Notes under the pieces: generated by a model | Database searches by the model: none | Told to the model about the DNA's origin: nothing | What the model saw: only the letters and a program-made list of their open reading frames with translations | Translations under genes and position numbers: made by a program | From: Sistotremastrum niveocremeum HHB9708 | Taxonomy: Eukaryota; Basidiomycota; Agaricomycetes; Sistotremastrales; Sistotremastraceae | Length of the DNA stretch: 44,710 nucleotides | Assembly (NCBI GenBank): GCA_001630475.1 | Contig: KV419472.1 | Coordinates: forward strand, 5,966-50,675 | Reading direction: 5' to 3' | Part shown: positions 43,681 to 44,710 of the stretch, one piece after another | How positions within the stretch are numbered: position 1 is the first letter of the stretch | How the letters are laid out: every line of letters starts with the position of its first letter

Positions 43681-44069
43681 GCATTGTTGCGAGATATGTC
43701 ATATGCAACATTATTTCGGACTTCAAGATTTCACATTTCTTTCCATTTTCAACTCCGACTCTCAATATGGTATCTATCGGCCTTACCGGACATTCGACGC
43801 GTTCAACACGCAAGCTCATTCCCCACTCAATCCCCTTCCAAATATTCATTCAGCTTCACTTCGAGATATGCCATCGAACATCGGATTCAACTCCACGTTC
43901 ATCCCAAATCTTATTATTTTTCAAAAATCAGATTAAATCAACTTTTATTCGCACGCAAAGTCTATCTCGGAATTATACCGATCACCGCCAGTCGCGCACA
44001 TCGCAGTGCTTCCACCACCCTTGAACCTTATCCCATCTTATCCGATCAACACCTCGCATTGCCCCATAC

Positions 44070-44710
44070 ATGATGTCATTCGTCCGATCAGATGTCTACC
44101 ACCCAGCCGAATCCCTCATTCGTCGATGCGACGGTCGTCTGGATGAAGTCCATTACGAAGTGCCGGAGTACATCTCTAATATCAAGGAGGACTTGTTGCG
44201 CAAGCCGCATATCTTGGAGCCGTTGACAGTAGAAGAACGGATGGGAGGAGCGGTGTATAGGAGAGATGGTGTATGGCTTCGGATGGTATGGGTTTTGCTC
44301 AACGGTCTCCCCCGTTTTTCCTACAACAAACCCTTCACTATTCCTAATTTCGGCACTCTCATCATCACCGAATGTGTCATGATCAACCATTCAGCGAAGA
44401 TCGTATGGTTTCGAGCACGAGATATCAAACTCGATGTCGAATTCACCTATTCGCTAGGATTACCGGGATCTGGGTCGGCTACTCGACGACCTATAACTGT
44501 CACTTGTCGTAAAGGAAGCATCGGAATTCCATTCGATGTGGGATTTCTACCATTGCGGCTAGTATGTCTACGAGGAATATGGACATATCGATTGAAGGAA
44601 TGGTTGACGAAGAAGAAATTAGTTCTTAAAAATATCCTCACTTCAACCATTCCGATGCCTCGTTTTCAGTCCCCTCCTCCTATTCCTGTTGAAGTTCACA
44701 TTGAGCTTTG
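44070..44710 (+). CDS. Partial gene running off the right edge (at least 213 aa)
   Basis: The ATG at 44070 (MMSFVRSDVYHPAESLIRRC; a second ATG follows at once) opens a frame with no stop to the end of the window. It reads as folded protein: VHYEVPEYISNIKEDLLRKP, VWLRMVWVLLNGLPRFSYNK, GTLIITECVMINHSAKIVWF and DIKLDVEFTYSLGLPG. The last residues, IPVEVHIEL, resemble the start of an F-box (P-x-E-x-x-x-E-I/L), which could place an F-box in the missing part, but the match is too short to rely on. It shows no similarity to F1-F5 over its visible part. No intron is needed in the visible segment. Confidence 0.7.
   Translation, partial: MMSFVRSDVYHPAESLIRRCDGRLDEVHYEVPEYISNIKEDLLRKPHILEPLTVEERMGGAVYRRDGVWLRMVWVLLNGLPRFSYNKPFTIPNFGTLIITECVMINHSAKIVWFRARDIKLDVEFTYSLGLPGSGSATRRPITVTCRKGSIGIPFDVGFLPLRLVCLRGIWTYRLKEWLTKKKLVLKNILTSTIPMPRFQSPPPIPVEVHIEL

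Noticed and set aside
1-44710. CRISPR arrays, bacterial operons, ribosome binding sites
   Set aside because: The introns and gene style are eukaryotic; no regularly spaced direct repeats were seen.

Overview
This window is eukaryotic, and almost certainly comes from a basidiomycete fungus. Its genes are split by many short introns (41-128 nt, mostly 46-66) with GT..AG ends and CTAAC/CTGAC-like branch sites. The transposase belongs to a MULE-like family common in Basidiomycota, and a seven-helix membrane protein belongs to a family expanded there. Gene style and moderate GC would fit Tremellomycetes, but the sequence alone does not settle this. All gene models below were built by hand, by matching reading-frame phase across splice sites. 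Exon lists are given so they can be tested.

Layout. 1-2.4 kb: no gene, possible solo LTR. 2.4-4.9 kb (-): an 814-aa Ser-rich protein. 5.3-7.7 kb (+): a G-poor stretch with coding-like frames that I could not join into one gene. 7.7-10.1 kb: no gene. 10.2-21.1 kb: three related F-box-like genes (F1 -, F2 +, F3 +), an unrelated 188-aa gene on the minus strand between F2 and F3, and a complete MULE transposon (12122-16406) inserted between F1 and F2. 23.2-24.4 kb (+): a 7-TM protein with a probable 2-nt frameshift. 24.8-27.1 kb (+): a 660-aa coiled-coil protein. 28.3-28.9 kb (+): a small bHLH-zipper-like protein. 29.5-34.4 kb (+): two more F-box-like genes in tandem (F4, F5); F5 is broken by a 1,093-bp TIR element. 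34.9-36.1 kb (+): a 350-aa protein with a C-terminal coiled coil. 36.4-38.3 kb (-): a mitochondrial ACOT9-type acyl-CoA thioesterase. 38.7-39.9 kb (-): a 344-aa protein with an internal Zn2Cys6 cluster. 41-43.7 kb: transposon debris, including a hAT-type MITE with a perfect 8-bp target duplication. 44.07 kb to the end (+): a gene running off the window.

The main story is a small local cluster of F-box-like paralogs. They share intron positions and phases and mostly end in the residues MQY. Two different TIR elements have struck it, each leaving a perfect 9-bp target-site duplication. One is an autonomous-looking MULE with an intact 12-exon, 1,016-aa transposase, placed 45 bp upstream of the F2 start codon inside what was a roughly 340-bp divergent promoter. 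The other is a non-autonomous element inside exon 1 of F5. F4 and F5 are a tandem duplication that includes their promoters, and a promoter motif shared by F2 and F3 also occurs with no gene behind it at about 9.18 kb. Housekeeping-type genes (thioesterase, Zn2Cys6 protein) lie to the right of the cluster.
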